From contig JBGTDA010000099.1 of the NCBI GenBank assembly GCA_041748555.1, positions 3,839 to 67,838 on the forward strand: a DNA stretch of 64,000 nt, given 5' to 3'. The notes below the pieces were generated by a model. It ran no database searches. It saw only the letters and a program-made list of their open reading frames with translations, and was not told the origin of the DNA. This document shows positions 45,526 to 54,821 of the stretch, piece by piece. The translations under genes were made by a program, and so were the position numbers. This stretch comes from Rhodonellum sp041748555 (lineage in GTDB: Bacteria > Bacteroidota > Bacteroidia > Cytophagales > Cyclobacteriaceae). Position 1 is the stretch's first letter. Each line of letters begins with the position of its first letter.

Positions 45526-47409
45526 ATGAGTGACCAAATAAAACATGAATGCGGAATTGCAATGATTCGGCTTCGAAAACCCCTCCAATATTATATTGAC
45601 AAATACGGTTCTCCTTTATATATCACAAACCGGTTGTATATTCTGATGCAGAAACAGATCAACCGTGGACAGGATGGTGCAGGAGTTGCCAACATCAAAT
45701 TAAATACCAAACCGGGAACAAGGTATATCAGCAGATACCGCTCCATTGAGCCCCAAGCTGTGAATTATATCTTTGACAAAATTTTGAAGAAATATAAAAA
45801 AGCAAAAAAAACCGGTAGTGAGGAGGGTCTTAATGATGCTGAGTGGCTAAAAGATAATGTTGCATTTTCCGGAGAGCTCTGGCTTGGACACCTCAGATAC
45901 GGCACCCATGGTGAAAACAGTATCGAGACCTGTCATCCTTTTCTTAAGCAAAACAATTGGAGAAGCCGCAACCTTGTAATGGCAGGAAACTTCAACATGA
46001 CTAATGTGGAAGAGCTTTTTGATAGACTGGTTGAGCTTGGTCAGCATCCGAAAGAGAAGACCGATACCGTCACCGTGATGGAAAAAATAGGACATTTTTT
46101 GGATGAAGAAAACCAGCGGATTTTTGATAAATACAAACATCAGTATTCCAATGAACAGATTACGCACGTCATAGAAGACGAACTTGATGTGGCAAGAATC
46201 CTGAGAAGATCCTGCAGGGACTTTGATGGTGGATATGCCATGGCAGGGCTTATTGGTAACGGTTCATCCTTCGTGGTGAGAGACCCGTATGGTATCAGGC
46301 CTGCTTATTATTATGCTGATGATGAATTTGTAGTGGTGGCTTCCGAAAAACCTGCAATCAAATCTGCTTTTAACATTGATTATAAAGAAATAAAAGAAAT
46401 CAAGCCGGCTCATGCCTTGATTGTAAACAAGGACGGCTCTTATGCTGAACATGAAATCATGCCTGCAAAGGAAAAGAAATCGTGCAGCTTCGAAAGAATA
46501 TATTTTTCCAGAGGAACAGATCCAGATATTTACAAAGAAAGAAAGAGACTGGGTAAAGCATTGGTTCCTCAAATTTTACAAGCCATTGATTTTGACCTAA
46601 AGAATACGGTCTTTTCATATATTCCCAATACAGCTGAAACAGCTTTTTTGGGTTTGATCGAAGGGCTGGAGGATTATCTTAGTGCCAAAAGGAGGGAAGT
46701 GCTTTTGGAGGGAAAACCTCATCTGGAAGATTTGGAAGAGCTGCTTAACTTCAGGCCACGCGTGGAAAAGTTGGTGAGTAAGGACGTAAAGCTCCGGACA
46801 TTCATCACCAATGACAGTGACCGGGACGCAATGGTAGCCAATGTCTATGATACCACCTATGAAGTGGTGAGATCGGGGATTGATACCTTAGTAGTGATTG
46901 ATGATAGTATTGTGCGCGGTACCACTTTGGAAAAAAGTATTCTCACAACCTTGGATAGACTAAATCCAAAAAGGATAATCGTGGCATCCTCGGCCCCTCA
47001 AATCAGATTTCCGGACTGCTATGGCATCGATATGTCAAAAATGAAGGATTTTATTGCATTCAGAGCAACTTTGGCTTTACTTAAGGAACGTGGTTTGGGT
47101 TCTTTACTGGATTCGGTATATGAAAAATGCCTTTCGCATCATGTAATGCTGGAAAATTTTGTAAAAGAAATTTATGCTCCTTTTACTGATCAGGAAATAT
47201 CAAATAAAATAGCTGAAATCATCACCTCTGAAGAAATCAATGCAGAAGTGAAAGTGATTTATCAGACTGTGGACAACCTTCACAAAAGCTGTCCGGATCA
47301 CGCAGGTGACTGGTATTTTACCGGAAATTATCCAACCTCAGGAGGTATACAAGTTGTTAACCGATCCTTTGCCAACTTTATGGAAGGAAAGGGTATCAGA
47401 GCTTATTAG
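45526..47409 (+). CDS. PurF-like glutamine amidophosphoribosyltransferase-family protein
   Basis: A 627-aa glutamine-dependent phosphoribosyltransferase homologue. Glutaminase features: the putative catalytic Cys9 in HECGIAMIRL, NRGQDGAG, LGHLRYGTHG, and DFDGGYAMAGLIG. The phosphoribosyltransferase half has the PRPP-binding motif TLVVIDDSIVRGTTL. Cys9 is preceded by eight residues, so a short propeptide would need removal to expose the nucleophile, as in Bacillus PurF. It is longer than standard PurF (about 470-510 aa), with extra segments in the glutaminase half and a 190-residue tail. This long type is familiar in Bacteroidota and may be PurF itself or a specialised relative. Confidence 0.85.
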   Translation: MSDQIKHECGIAMIRLRKPLQYYIDKYGSPLYITNRLYILMQKQINRGQDGAGVANIKLNTKPGTRYISRYRSIEPQAVNYIFDKILKKYKKAKKTGSEEGLNDAEWLKDNVAFSGELWLGHLRYGTHGENSIETCHPFLKQNNWRSRNLVMAGNFNMTNVEELFDRLVELGQHPKEKTDTVTVMEKIGHFLDEENQRIFDKYKHQYSNEQITHVIEDELDVARILRRSCRDFDGGYAMAGLIGNGSSFVVRDPYGIRPAYYYADDEFVVVASEKPAIKSAFNIDYKEIKEIKPAHALIVNKDGSYAEHEIMPAKEKKSCSFERIYFSRGTDPDIYKERKRLGKALVPQILQAIDFDLKNTVFSYIPNTAETAFLGLIEGLEDYLSAKRREVLLEGKPHLEDLEELLNFRPRVEKLVSKDVKLRTFITNDSDRDAMVANVYDTTYEVVRSGIDTLVVIDDSIVRGTTLEKSILTTLDRLNPKRIIVASSAPQIRFPDCYGIDMSKMKDFIAFRATLALLKERGLGSLLDSVYEKCLSHHVMLENFVKEIYAPFTDQEISNKIAEIITSEEINAEVKVIYQTVDNLHKSCPDHAGDWYFTGNYPTSGGIQVVNRSFANFMEGKGIRAY

Positions 47410-47441
47410 CATACCAGGTTATAAAATAAATGGAAAGTAAG

Positions 47442-47474
47442 AAGACCTTAAGCAAAAGCCTAAGGTCTTTTTTT
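47442..47474 (+). terminator. Rho-independent terminator after the PurF-like gene
   Basis: AAGACCTTAAGC and GCCTAAGGTCTT form a 12-bp stem with one mismatch and a 4-nt A loop (47442-47469). A T tract follows. It lies 32 bp after the PurF-like stop codon. Confidence 0.85.
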
Positions 47475-47536
47475 GTAACGGTTTAAACATCTATATTTAA
47501 ATTCTCCGCTTGCATTTGATTTAAAATATAGTTGAT

Positions 47537-47893
47537 TCAATAAACATTCTGGATCAGATCAAGCAGTTCTTCCGGATTGATGGGCTTTGAAACAAAGGCA
47601 TTTGCTCCGGCTGATTTAGCTTCCTGAGCCACCTCGTTATCCCCAAAGCGGGTAATCAGGATGACTTTTGTGTCCAGACTTTTTGACTTGATTTTATTGA
47701 GAACATCAATGCCTGTCATATCCGGTAACTGATAGTCAAGGATAGCAAGACCAAAACCATCGAGTTCCAGCAATTCCAAGGCGTCTGTGCCGTTTTGAGC
47801 ATCCATTACCTCAAAATTGTTTTTTGTGAGAAACCGAGTTAGTAATCTACAGAATACAACATCATCCTCTACTATTAATATTTTCTGATTCAT
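47537..47893 (-). CDS. Single-domain response regulator (CheY-like)
   Basis: A 118-aa stand-alone receiver. It has the acidic pocket (LIVEDDVVF), the phospho-acceptor Asp in LAILDYQLPDMTG, the conserved Thr/Arg position (LITRF) and the Lys in FVSKPINP. No output domain is present. Its sequence closely resembles the receiver of the NtrC-type regulator at 43218-44570 (ILIVEDD, DYQLPDMTGIDVL against DYRLPDGTGLEVL), suggesting a common origin and perhaps the same phosphorelay. Confidence 0.92.
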   Translation of the reverse strand: MNQKILIVEDDVVFCRLLTRFLTKNNFEVMDAQNGTDALELLELDGFGLAILDYQLPDMTGIDVLNKIKSKSLDTKVILITRFGDNEVAQEAKSAGANAFVSKPINPEELLDLIQNVY

Positions 47894-48303
47894 TAGTTAA
47901 TTGTTTAGTTAGAAAATAAAGGCTCAAAAACTTCAGTTAAAATACAGGAATGCAAATCTGGTGATTTAACCTTTATTATACTTTTTATTGGGGTGTTATT
48001 CGGTTATCAAAAATTAGTCCTGTTATCAAATTTTTCCCTGATTAAGTCAGGTTTTTTAATTTGCCAAAGGATATCCATCTTCTCCATGGAAGTGAAAATG
48101 GTCTTGAACTAAAAATTCTTGCAGAAGGAGAAATCAATCAAAACATCGGTGCTGATCGCAATTCGGAAAATCCGGCAGACGTTAATCTTTTCCTTGCAAA
48201 AAGAATTTTTTCAGATTCAACAAGGCTTCTTGAGATTTATGATGGTAAATTTGCAGTTTAATTTTTGGGTAAGATTTCTCAGAATGGGTTTCAAAAAATC
48301 AGA
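47894..48303. other. Intergenic region with a doubtful short reading frame
   Basis: A 410-bp gap. A TTG-initiated frame at 48061-48261 encodes 66 residues (core GLELKILAEGEINQNIG) that look protein-like but match nothing I know. A 5-bp stem CCTGA/TCAGG followed by TTTTTT lies at 48037-48057 and could terminate stray + strand transcription. Promoters for the receiver gene and the M42 peptidase should also be here. Confidence 0.35.
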
Positions 48304-49368
48304 ATGAAAAGCAATATGGAATTGAATGTGCCTTTATTAAAGCAGATCTGTGAAATCGCCGGAGCTCCGGGGTTTGAAAAGCGAATCAGGGATCTGGTGA
48401 TTGAATTGGTTTCCCCCTTGGTCGATGAAGTGAGGGTGGACAATTTAGGAAATGTCATAGCAGTTAAAAAATCCAAAAATAATTCCGGTGGAAAAAGGGT
48501 GATGGTAGCAGCCCATATTGACGAAATCGGTTTTATTGTCAATCACATTGATGAAAACGGGTTTGTCCGCTTTCATACACTAGGTGGATTTGATCCCAAA
48601 ACCCTGACTGCCCAGAGGGTCATCATCCACGGCAAGATGGACCTGGTGGGAGTGATGGGAAGCAAACCCATTCATGTGATGAGTGAAGAAGAAAAAAACA
48701 AGCTTCCAAAAACCAATGATTATTTTATTGATTTGGGAATGGATAAAGAGGAAGTGGATAAATATATTTCCATCGGTGATCCGATTACACGGGACCGTGA
48801 GCTGATCGAAATGGGCAACTGTGTCAATTGTAAATCCATTGATAACAGGGTAGCGGTTTTTATTTTGATCGAGGCTTTGAGACAACTTGAAAATCCTGCC
48901 TATGATGTTTATGCTACCTTTACAGTACAGGAAGAGGTAGGAATCAGAGGCGCCAATGTGGCCGCCCATGGCATCAATCCGGATTTTGGAATTGCACTGG
49001 ATACAACTATTGCCTTTGATGTGCCCGGAGCACAGCCCCATGAAAAAATCACACAATTGGGAAAAGGAGCCGCAATCAAAATCATGGACGCCATGACAAT
49101 CTGCGACTACAGGATGGTTGCTTTTATGAAAAAAACAGCAGATGAAAAACAGATCAAATGGCAACCCGAAATTCTCACTGCCGGCGGTACTGATACAGCA
49201 GGTGTTCAACGAATGGGGAAACAGGGTGCTATTGCCGGTGCTATATCTATACCTACCAGACATCTGCATCAAGTCATAGAAATGGCCAACAAAGAGGACA
49301 TCATCAACAGCATCCTGTTGCTCAATGCCTGTCTGGAAAATATGGACTCCTATGATTGGGGGCATTGA
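48304..49368 (+). CDS. M42 family metallopeptidase (glutamyl aminopeptidase/FrvX-like)
   Basis: A cytoplasmic dinuclear-metal aminopeptidase that trims peptides. I chose the ATG at 48304; 48316 is an alternative. Metal ligands and catalytic residues are all in place: His71-x-Asp73 (VAAHIDEIGF), the bridging Asp (KSIDNRVA), the catalytic Glu pair (TVQEEVGIRGA), Asp in ALDTTIA and His in TRHLHQVIEMA. At 354 aa it has the usual size. It is monocistronic. Confidence 0.93.
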   Translation: MKSNMELNVPLLKQICEIAGAPGFEKRIRDLVIELVSPLVDEVRVDNLGNVIAVKKSKNNSGGKRVMVAAHIDEIGFIVNHIDENGFVRFHTLGGFDPKTLTAQRVIIHGKMDLVGVMGSKPIHVMSEEEKNKLPKTNDYFIDLGMDKEEVDKYISIGDPITRDRELIEMGNCVNCKSIDNRVAVFILIEALRQLENPAYDVYATFTVQEEVGIRGANVAAHGINPDFGIALDTTIAFDVPGAQPHEKITQLGKGAAIKIMDAMTICDYRMVAFMKKTADEKQIKWQPEILTAGGTDTAGVQRMGKQGAIAGAISIPTRHLHQVIEMANKEDIINSILLLNACLENMDSYDWGH

Positions 49369-49779
49369 TCCAGCTGTATTTCCGCTTTTCTTTAACCTGA
49401 TTTTCTTTTCTGGGAATATCGAATGAAGGCTTAAATGGTGATCTAATCGAATAGTGAGTGATCGGGAAAAAAATTGATTATTATTTGAATCGGTAGTACA
49501 TTTAAAATTCCGGATGTGCATATAATAAATATCCCTCAAAGCCGCAGAACCGTAAAGTAAAAAGGTTAAAATTCCTGTGTTTTTCTTTTTGAATTTTGCG
49601 CCTTTGTGAAATAATAATATTAGGTTTTGTGTATATCCGCAACGATACCAGTAAATGCCAAAAACCAAAAAATCCTCTGTCAAATACTAGATTGATGGCT
49701 TCTTCCAACTTCGGTCTTCTAGCCCTTTTCTTGGATAAACAATCGCTACTGGCAAAATAGCGGATAATTATATTAGGTT
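49369..49779. other. Intergenic region with a dispersed-repeat remnant
   Basis: A 411-bp gap between two convergent genes. It contains the repeat described at 49535-49610 and a Lys/Arg-rich minus-strand frame overlapping the PepSY gene that looks fortuitous. No hairpin terminator was seen. Confidence 0.45.
49535..49610. repeat. Remnant of a CAAAGCCGCA...TTTGCGCCTTTG dispersed intergenic repeat
   Basis: CTCAAAGCCGCAGAACCGTAAAG (49535-49557) and TTTTGCGCCTTTGTGAA (49594-49610) face each other as imperfect inverted parts. Together they resemble a repeat often seen between bacterial genes (CAAAG-rich arm facing GCGCCTTTG). The copy is degenerate. Confidence 0.4.
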
Positions 49780-50982
49780 TTAAGCGATTTCGTTTTTCTT
49801 CAGGTGAGAGACGGATTTTCTGTTTACAGAATTGGCTTTGGATAATTCCAAAGGTAATTTTGAAGTTTTTGACTTTTTCTTTTTTCTGCCATACCAAATA
49901 AGAAATCCCGAAATAGGTAAGGAGGCAACCGTCAGGCTTATCAGGAAGGCCAGAATCTTTCCGGGCAATCCCAAAATACTGCCGACATGAATATCATAAT
50001 TCATCCGCATCAGCAATTCAGCATTGGACGACTCCTCAAATCTGTTCCAGATATGATCAACCGGCATCTCCTCAAGGCTGTATTGATCAAAATAGCGATA
50101 ATCTATCTTCCAATAAGTGGATGCATCCGGATTTGCATTTGCTGCAATAGCCCCATGCTCGGTTTCGGGTGGATGTACTTCTATCCATTCGGCTTGCGGA
50201 TATGCTTTCACCATCTTGAGATAAACCCGGTCCAACGCGGAAAGATCTGAATGATTAACAAATGTGTGATCAGACATCGGCGCATAGTAATCGACATATT
50301 TCTCTCCACCGGAGGTGACAGAAAAAACCCCATCTCTAAACCACTGAAATCCCCAGATCAAACCGGTAAATACCAGCACAATTGCTAACCAGGAGACATA
50401 AAAACCAAGTACGCTGTGCAGGTCATAATTTTTCCTTTTCCGGCTTCCGTCCGTCTTTACCGCGAATTTTTTTCTTAATCCGATCTTGTTTTTAGGCCAC
50501 CAAAGAATTATCCCTGAGATCAGCAGCACAAAGAAAACCAGAGATGCTGAAGCCACCACAGGTTGACCGATTTCCGGAGGCAGCCAAAGATAAAAATGCC
50601 CATCCAATACAATTCTGAAAAAATCCGCATACTCATCCTTCACCTTAAGCACCTCTCCTGTATAAGGATTGAGGTACACAAAGTAATAATAGTGTTCCTC
50701 AAAACTAAAATAAATGGCATTTGCAGCTTCCTCAGCTCGGTGATACATGATGGAATGCAAATGTTTGCCGGGAAGTTGTGCATCTGAAATCTGTTGGAGT
50801 GTGGAGGGTGGCAAAAAAGGTTTTTCCTGCTTTTCAACAAATCTGTAAGACTGGGTAAGATTCTGGATCTCCTCTTGAAAAGCATATATACAGCCTGTCA
50901 GGGCAATGATACATACCAATAGCCCGGAGATCAATCCGAGCCAAAGGTGTGAAAATCTGATTATTTTTTTGAACCCGCTCAA
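49780..50982 (-). CDS. PepSY-associated membrane protein (iron uptake/reduction)
   Basis: A 400-aa inner-membrane protein of the PepSY_TM family, thought to support siderophore uptake or ferric reduction. Starting at the TTG at 50982 gives MSGFKKIIRFSHLWLGLISG, the usual beginning of the family. A longer frame would overlap the upstream receptor gene and is unlikely. Four membrane helices can be seen: about 13-33, the 150-170 region (ASLVFFVLLISGIILWW), 200-225 (VLGFYVSWLAIVLVFTGLIWG) and near the C-terminus (ILAFLISLTVASLPISGFLIWYG). PepSY-like periplasmic segments lie between them. It starts 2 bp after the TonB receptor, so they form one operon. Confidence 0.88.
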   Translation of the reverse strand: MSGFKKIIRFSHLWLGLISGLLVCIIALTGCIYAFQEEIQNLTQSYRFVEKQEKPFLPPSTLQQISDAQLPGKHLHSIMYHRAEEAANAIYFSFEEHYYYFVYLNPYTGEVLKVKDEYADFFRIVLDGHFYLWLPPEIGQPVVASASLVFFVLLISGIILWWPKNKIGLRKKFAVKTDGSRKRKNYDLHSVLGFYVSWLAIVLVFTGLIWGFQWFRDGVFSVTSGGEKYVDYYAPMSDHTFVNHSDLSALDRVYLKMVKAYPQAEWIEVHPPETEHGAIAANANPDASTYWKIDYRYFDQYSLEEMPVDHIWNRFEESSNAELLMRMNYDIHVGSILGLPGKILAFLISLTVASLPISGFLIWYGRKKKKSKTSKLPLELSKANSVNRKSVSHLKKNEIA

Positions 50983-50984
50983 GA

Positions 50985-53366
50985 TTAGAATTGATAGTTT
51001 AAGCTTAAGGATATATTTCTGAGATTTTGGGGAGTTACAGTTGACCATCCTGAATAATATTTCTGATTGGTCAGGTTATTTCCTTTTAGGATGATGCTGT
51101 ATTGGTTTCCCCGATAATATACTGACCCGTTAAAAACCTGATAAGCAGGTAAAGTAAATGATCCGATATTGGCCCGGTTAAGAGTTTTGTGCTCACTGGC
51201 AGTATTTCCTCCAAAACCGAATCCCAACCCTTTTAACAATCCGCTCTGAATGGCATAACTTGCCCAAAAATTTATGAGCTTCTCTGGACCTGCTTCTTCC
51301 GGCCGTAATCCCAGATAACCGTTTTCCGGATTGTCTTTGGTAACCTCACTTTTGTTGTCACTGTATCCTGCTACCAGATTCAAGCCGTTGATGGGATTTG
51401 CAATCAGACTGAATTCAAATCCTTTGCTTTCCACTTCACCTCCCTGAATGGTGTTGTTTACATTTTCAGGATCTGCCATTACCCTGTTTTTCACATTGAT
51501 ATTATAATAGCTAGCTGTGGCAGAAATCCTGTTTTGATACAGATTGGTTTTGATTCCGAACTCGTATTGATTGGCATTTTCGGGTTCAAAAGTTTTTAAT
51601 CTAGGATTGGAACCATCCAAATCACTTACTTCAGTGGGAGGTACATTGACAAATCCGTTCAGGTAATTGGCGAAAACAGAAACTTTATCTTTTATAGGCT
51701 GATACACAATTCCAAATTTGGGGGAAACGGATGTCTGGTTTTTCACTTCTTCCTGTACCCAATACGCTGTGCTTCCACTGAATCTGTCAATTCTGATACT
51801 CGCCATTGCCGATAAGCTGGGGGTAAGATTGATTACATCGGAAACATATGCGCTCATTACTTCACTTTCGGCTGTGGAGTTTCCTTCAAAGCTTTCTGAC
51901 AGCAGATTATCCACTCCTGCCTGTGTCAACACACCTGTATCTTCTCCATTGGATAAGGTTACCTGACCGTTTGTAACCCAGCCTGTGCTGCTGTTAAGGA
52001 TGTTGGATTTGAAGTAATCCACACCTATTACCATCCTGTTCCTCATATTTCCCAAGCTGAAATCCCCAATAAAATTCTGTTGAATATCAGTTGTATTTGT
52101 TTCACCGTTTCTTTTGGAAATGTACCGGACAAAGGAGTCGCCATCGCTGAGATCCCACAAATAATGATAATACCCGTTGGTTTTTGTATTGCTTCTGGAC
52201 AAAACGGTTTGAGAAGTCCATGATTTGGATAGCTGATAAAGCGCTTGGGCCTGTAATCCAAAGGAAGGATTTTTAATGCTCAACTCATTGCTTGTAAATG
52301 AGTTTGTATAATTTCTATCAAAAACGGCAATATTGTCAAACGTTATTGGAGAATAGCGGCTTAAAAAGATCATTGGAGCATTGGAGGATTCCTTGGAAAG
52401 GAATTCCGTATTGACCAAAAAAGTGAGTTTATCATTTGCCTTGATTTTGAATGAAGGGGCGATGAAAAGTGATCTATTAAAACCTGCATCTTGAAATGAA
52501 TTTTCGGTATGATAGGCTGTATTCAGCCTCGCAAAAGTTTTATCGTTCAAGGGTACATTGACATCGGCGACAATTCTGCTCAGACTATTGCTGCCATTGA
52601 TAAAGGTTAATTCACCTCCCAAAGATTCATAAGGTCTTTTGGTTGTAATATTGATCAAACCACCATAGGAGATCATCGGGCTACCAAACAGTGTTCCTGA
52701 GGGGCCTTTGATTACATCTATGGATTCAATGTTCGCAGGATCCAAACCCCCGTTGTTTACGCTTGGCATCCCGTTTACCATTGTTGGTTGTACCGCAAAG
52801 CCTCTCATGGCATAATATTCTGCACCGTCACCGCCTCTTCCTGTAGATTCCCAAAGCCGGGTGATTCCGGTTGCGTTTTTAAGACCATCATTCAAGGTGG
52901 TTGCAACCTGCTCGGTAAGGAGACTTTTTGGTACCGAATTGTATACCTGTGGGTTTTCCAAATCCTTTAAAGGAAACTTGGAAACAATAAATGCGCTGTC
53001 CCGGTAGAACTCGTTGATTCTGTATTCGCTCACGGTAATTTCCGCCAATTCAGTTGCACTTTCATTCAATATAAAATTCACCTGAAGCTTATTTCCCGGA
53101 TCGAGTTCAACAGTTTTTTCCTGTGAGGCTAAACCCACAAGGCTAGCGAAAACAGTATATGTTCCAGGTTTTAAATTCAGGATTTCAAAATTTCCGCCTT
53201 TATCCGCAACATCACCTTTGGTAGTTCCTTTTATTCCGACATTTACAAATTCGGCTGCTTTGCCATCTGAAGTTGTCACTTTTCCAGAGATGGTACCGGT
53301 TTGGCCTATGGCACTCAAGGAGAAAAGTGTAAGCCAAGCTGTTACAATTGTAAATTTTAAGATCAT
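50985..53366 (-). CDS. TonB-dependent siderophore receptor with regulatory-like N-terminal domain
   Basis: An outer-membrane importer for ferric siderophores. I start it at the ATG at 53366 (MILKFTIVTAWLTLF), which gives a standard signal peptide; a TTG 27 bp upstream would push the start onto the operator candidates. A carboxypeptidase-regulatory-like domain (SGKVTTSDGKAAEFVNVGI, KGGNFEILNLKPGTY) comes next. The plug (LNDGLKNATGITRLWESTG, MRGFAVQP, IESIDVIKGPSGTLFG) and the beta-barrel ending in YQF follow. The plug motifs are of the FhuA/FhuE type. Unlike SusC it has no SusD partner; a PepSY membrane protein follows instead. Confidence 0.93.
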   Translation of the reverse strand: MILKFTIVTAWLTLFSLSAIGQTGTISGKVTTSDGKAAEFVNVGIKGTTKGDVADKGGNFEILNLKPGTYTVFASLVGLASQEKTVELDPGNKLQVNFILNESATELAEITVSEYRINEFYRDSAFIVSKFPLKDLENPQVYNSVPKSLLTEQVATTLNDGLKNATGITRLWESTGRGGDGAEYYAMRGFAVQPTMVNGMPSVNNGGLDPANIESIDVIKGPSGTLFGSPMISYGGLINITTKRPYESLGGELTFINGSNSLSRIVADVNVPLNDKTFARLNTAYHTENSFQDAGFNRSLFIAPSFKIKANDKLTFLVNTEFLSKESSNAPMIFLSRYSPITFDNIAVFDRNYTNSFTSNELSIKNPSFGLQAQALYQLSKSWTSQTVLSRSNTKTNGYYHYLWDLSDGDSFVRYISKRNGETNTTDIQQNFIGDFSLGNMRNRMVIGVDYFKSNILNSSTGWVTNGQVTLSNGEDTGVLTQAGVDNLLSESFEGNSTAESEVMSAYVSDVINLTPSLSAMASIRIDRFSGSTAYWVQEEVKNQTSVSPKFGIVYQPIKDKVSVFANYLNGFVNVPPTEVSDLDGSNPRLKTFEPENANQYEFGIKTNLYQNRISATASYYNINVKNRVMADPENVNNTIQGGEVESKGFEFSLIANPINGLNLVAGYSDNKSEVTKDNPENGYLGLRPEEAGPEKLINFWASYAIQSGLLKGLGFGFGGNTASEHKTLNRANIGSFTLPAYQVFNGSVYYRGNQYSIILKGNNLTNQKYYSGWSTVTPQNLRNISLSLNYQF

Positions 53367-53401
53367 ATTTTGAAATTCTGATTGATAAGCCAAAGCTACT
53401 A

Positions 53402-53418
53402 TTAAGATTAAATCTAAA
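53402..53418. promoter_or_regulatory. Candidate metal-responsive operator, site 1
   Basis: TTAAGATTAAATCTAAA contains a perfect AGATT-A-AATCT palindrome. It lies 36 bp upstream of the siderophore receptor start and has a similar partner at 53428-53444. Confidence 0.4.
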
Positions 53419-53427
53419 CAAGAATTA

Positions 53428-53444
53428 TTTATAATTAATCTAAA
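53428..53444. promoter_or_regulatory. Candidate metal-responsive operator, site 2
   Basis: TTTATAATTAATCTAAA matches site 1 at 13 of 17 positions, with the right half AATCTAAA identical. Both sites lie in the gap between the receptor operon and the divergent propeller gene. An iron repressor of the Fur or DtxR class is the likeliest ligand. Confidence 0.4.
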
Positions 53445-53620
53445 GAAATTAAACTAAATTCTTTGGTATGAATTTTTGTCTTTCTTGTACACTTATTTTG
53501 ATCCGGAGATAAGGATTAAGACCTTATAAGAATCAGGCAACTAATCATTTTTCACACATCTTTTAGCATGAATGCCCAAAAAGGAATAAATTGGGTGGAT
53601 AACCAATAAACCTCACTATT

Positions 53621-54766
53621 ATGAAAACCCCAGCGATCCTTCTTATCATTTTCCTGCTTTGTGCTGTTAGTTTTACATTTAAATCAGTTTCAGCACCCGA
53701 AAAAATATTAGGAAAAGAATCTCAATCACCTGAATCGGGGAGGTATCTGTATGTTGCGGTTCCGGGTATCCGGAATTACCTGGGTTATGGCGGCCATGGA
53801 ATCCTGGTTTTTGATATGGATAATGAACACAAGTTTGTCAGGCGCATTAAAACCCAAGGGCTGCTATCCAACGGCGACCCGTCCAATGTCAAAGGCGTTG
53901 CGGTAAGCGTACAACTCAACAGTATTTATGTCAGCACACTTCAGTCCCTTCAGCGTATTGATCTCACTACAGAGGAGATACTTTGGGAGAAAGCTTATGA
54001 GGGTGGGGCAGATAGGATGGCGATTTCCCCTGACGGAAAAACGATGTATCTTCCTTCTCTGGAAAACACCTTTTGGAATGTAGTGGATTGCGAAACGGGT
54101 GAAGTAATCAAGAAAATTGATGTCTACCGAAGAGCCCATAATACGCTCTATGGATCATCGGGAAAGCACGCTTATCTGGCTGATATTGCGTCCCCGTATT
54201 TGCATGTGACTGATACGGAGAATCATGAGGTCATAAGAAAAGTAGGACCTTTTGGGAATGGTGTTAGACCTTTTACCATCAACAGTACCGAAACCAGAGC
54301 TTACGTGAATATAGACAGTTTGCTGGGTTTTGAAGTAGGAGATATCCAAAGCGGAGATGTACTTGCCAGAGTTGTGGTTCAGGGATGGGATATGGGCAAA
54401 GTCAGGCGGCACGGTAATCCCAGCCATGGAATTGGCCTGACCCCGGATGAAAAGGAATTATGGGTAAGTGACGGTTACAATATGCGGATGCATATTTTTA
54501 GCGCTGAACCTCCTTTTAGGCAGCTTACAACCATTTCTCTACAGGATATGCCGGGGTGGATTACCTTCAGTCTGGATGGCAAATATGCTTATCCTTCCAG
54601 CGGAGAGGTGATTGATGTGGAAACAAGGGAAGTCCTGTCAAAGCTGAAAGATGAGTTCAATAATTTTGTGGCAAGTGAAAAAATGGTTGAAATTCACTTT
54701 GGAAATCACAAAGCAGTGAAGGCGGGTGATCAGTTTGGTATTGGACGTGCCACCGAAACACCATAA
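53621..54766 (+). CDS. Secreted YncE-like beta-propeller protein
   Basis: A 381-aa exported protein. The N-terminus carries a signal peptide (ILLIIFLLCAVSFTFKSVSA). The body has repeating propeller blades of the YncE/YVTN type, each with a strand such as MAISPDGKTMYLP, AYLADIASPYLHVTD, IGLTPDEKELWVSDGYN and ITFSLDGKYAYPS. Such proteins bind surfaces or cofactors, but none can be predicted. It is divergent from the siderophore receptor and may share its control region. Confidence 0.8.
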   Translation: MKTPAILLIIFLLCAVSFTFKSVSAPEKILGKESQSPESGRYLYVAVPGIRNYLGYGGHGILVFDMDNEHKFVRRIKTQGLLSNGDPSNVKGVAVSVQLNSIYVSTLQSLQRIDLTTEEILWEKAYEGGADRMAISPDGKTMYLPSLENTFWNVVDCETGEVIKKIDVYRRAHNTLYGSSGKHAYLADIASPYLHVTDTENHEVIRKVGPFGNGVRPFTINSTETRAYVNIDSLLGFEVGDIQSGDVLARVVVQGWDMGKVRRHGNPSHGIGLTPDEKELWVSDGYNMRMHIFSAEPPFRQLTTISLQDMPGWITFSLDGKYAYPSSGEVIDVETREVLSKLKDEFNNFVASEKMVEIHFGNHKAVKAGDQFGIGRATETP

Positions 54767-54821
54767 TTGATTACCTTTGGCACTAAAAATAAATTTGTCT
54801 TTCTGAGTTTAGAAGGGATTG

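Noticed and set aside
48580..49683. Long minus-strand frame of 367 residues opposite the M42 peptidase
   Set aside because: It is a shadow of the M42 gene; the + strand protein has all metal ligands, whereas this one is Cys/His/Phe-rich with no domain.
49502..49897. Minus-strand Lys/Arg-rich frame of 131 residues
   Set aside because: It overlaps the PepSY gene's 3' end and the dispersed repeat; its residue pattern is typical of translated repeats.
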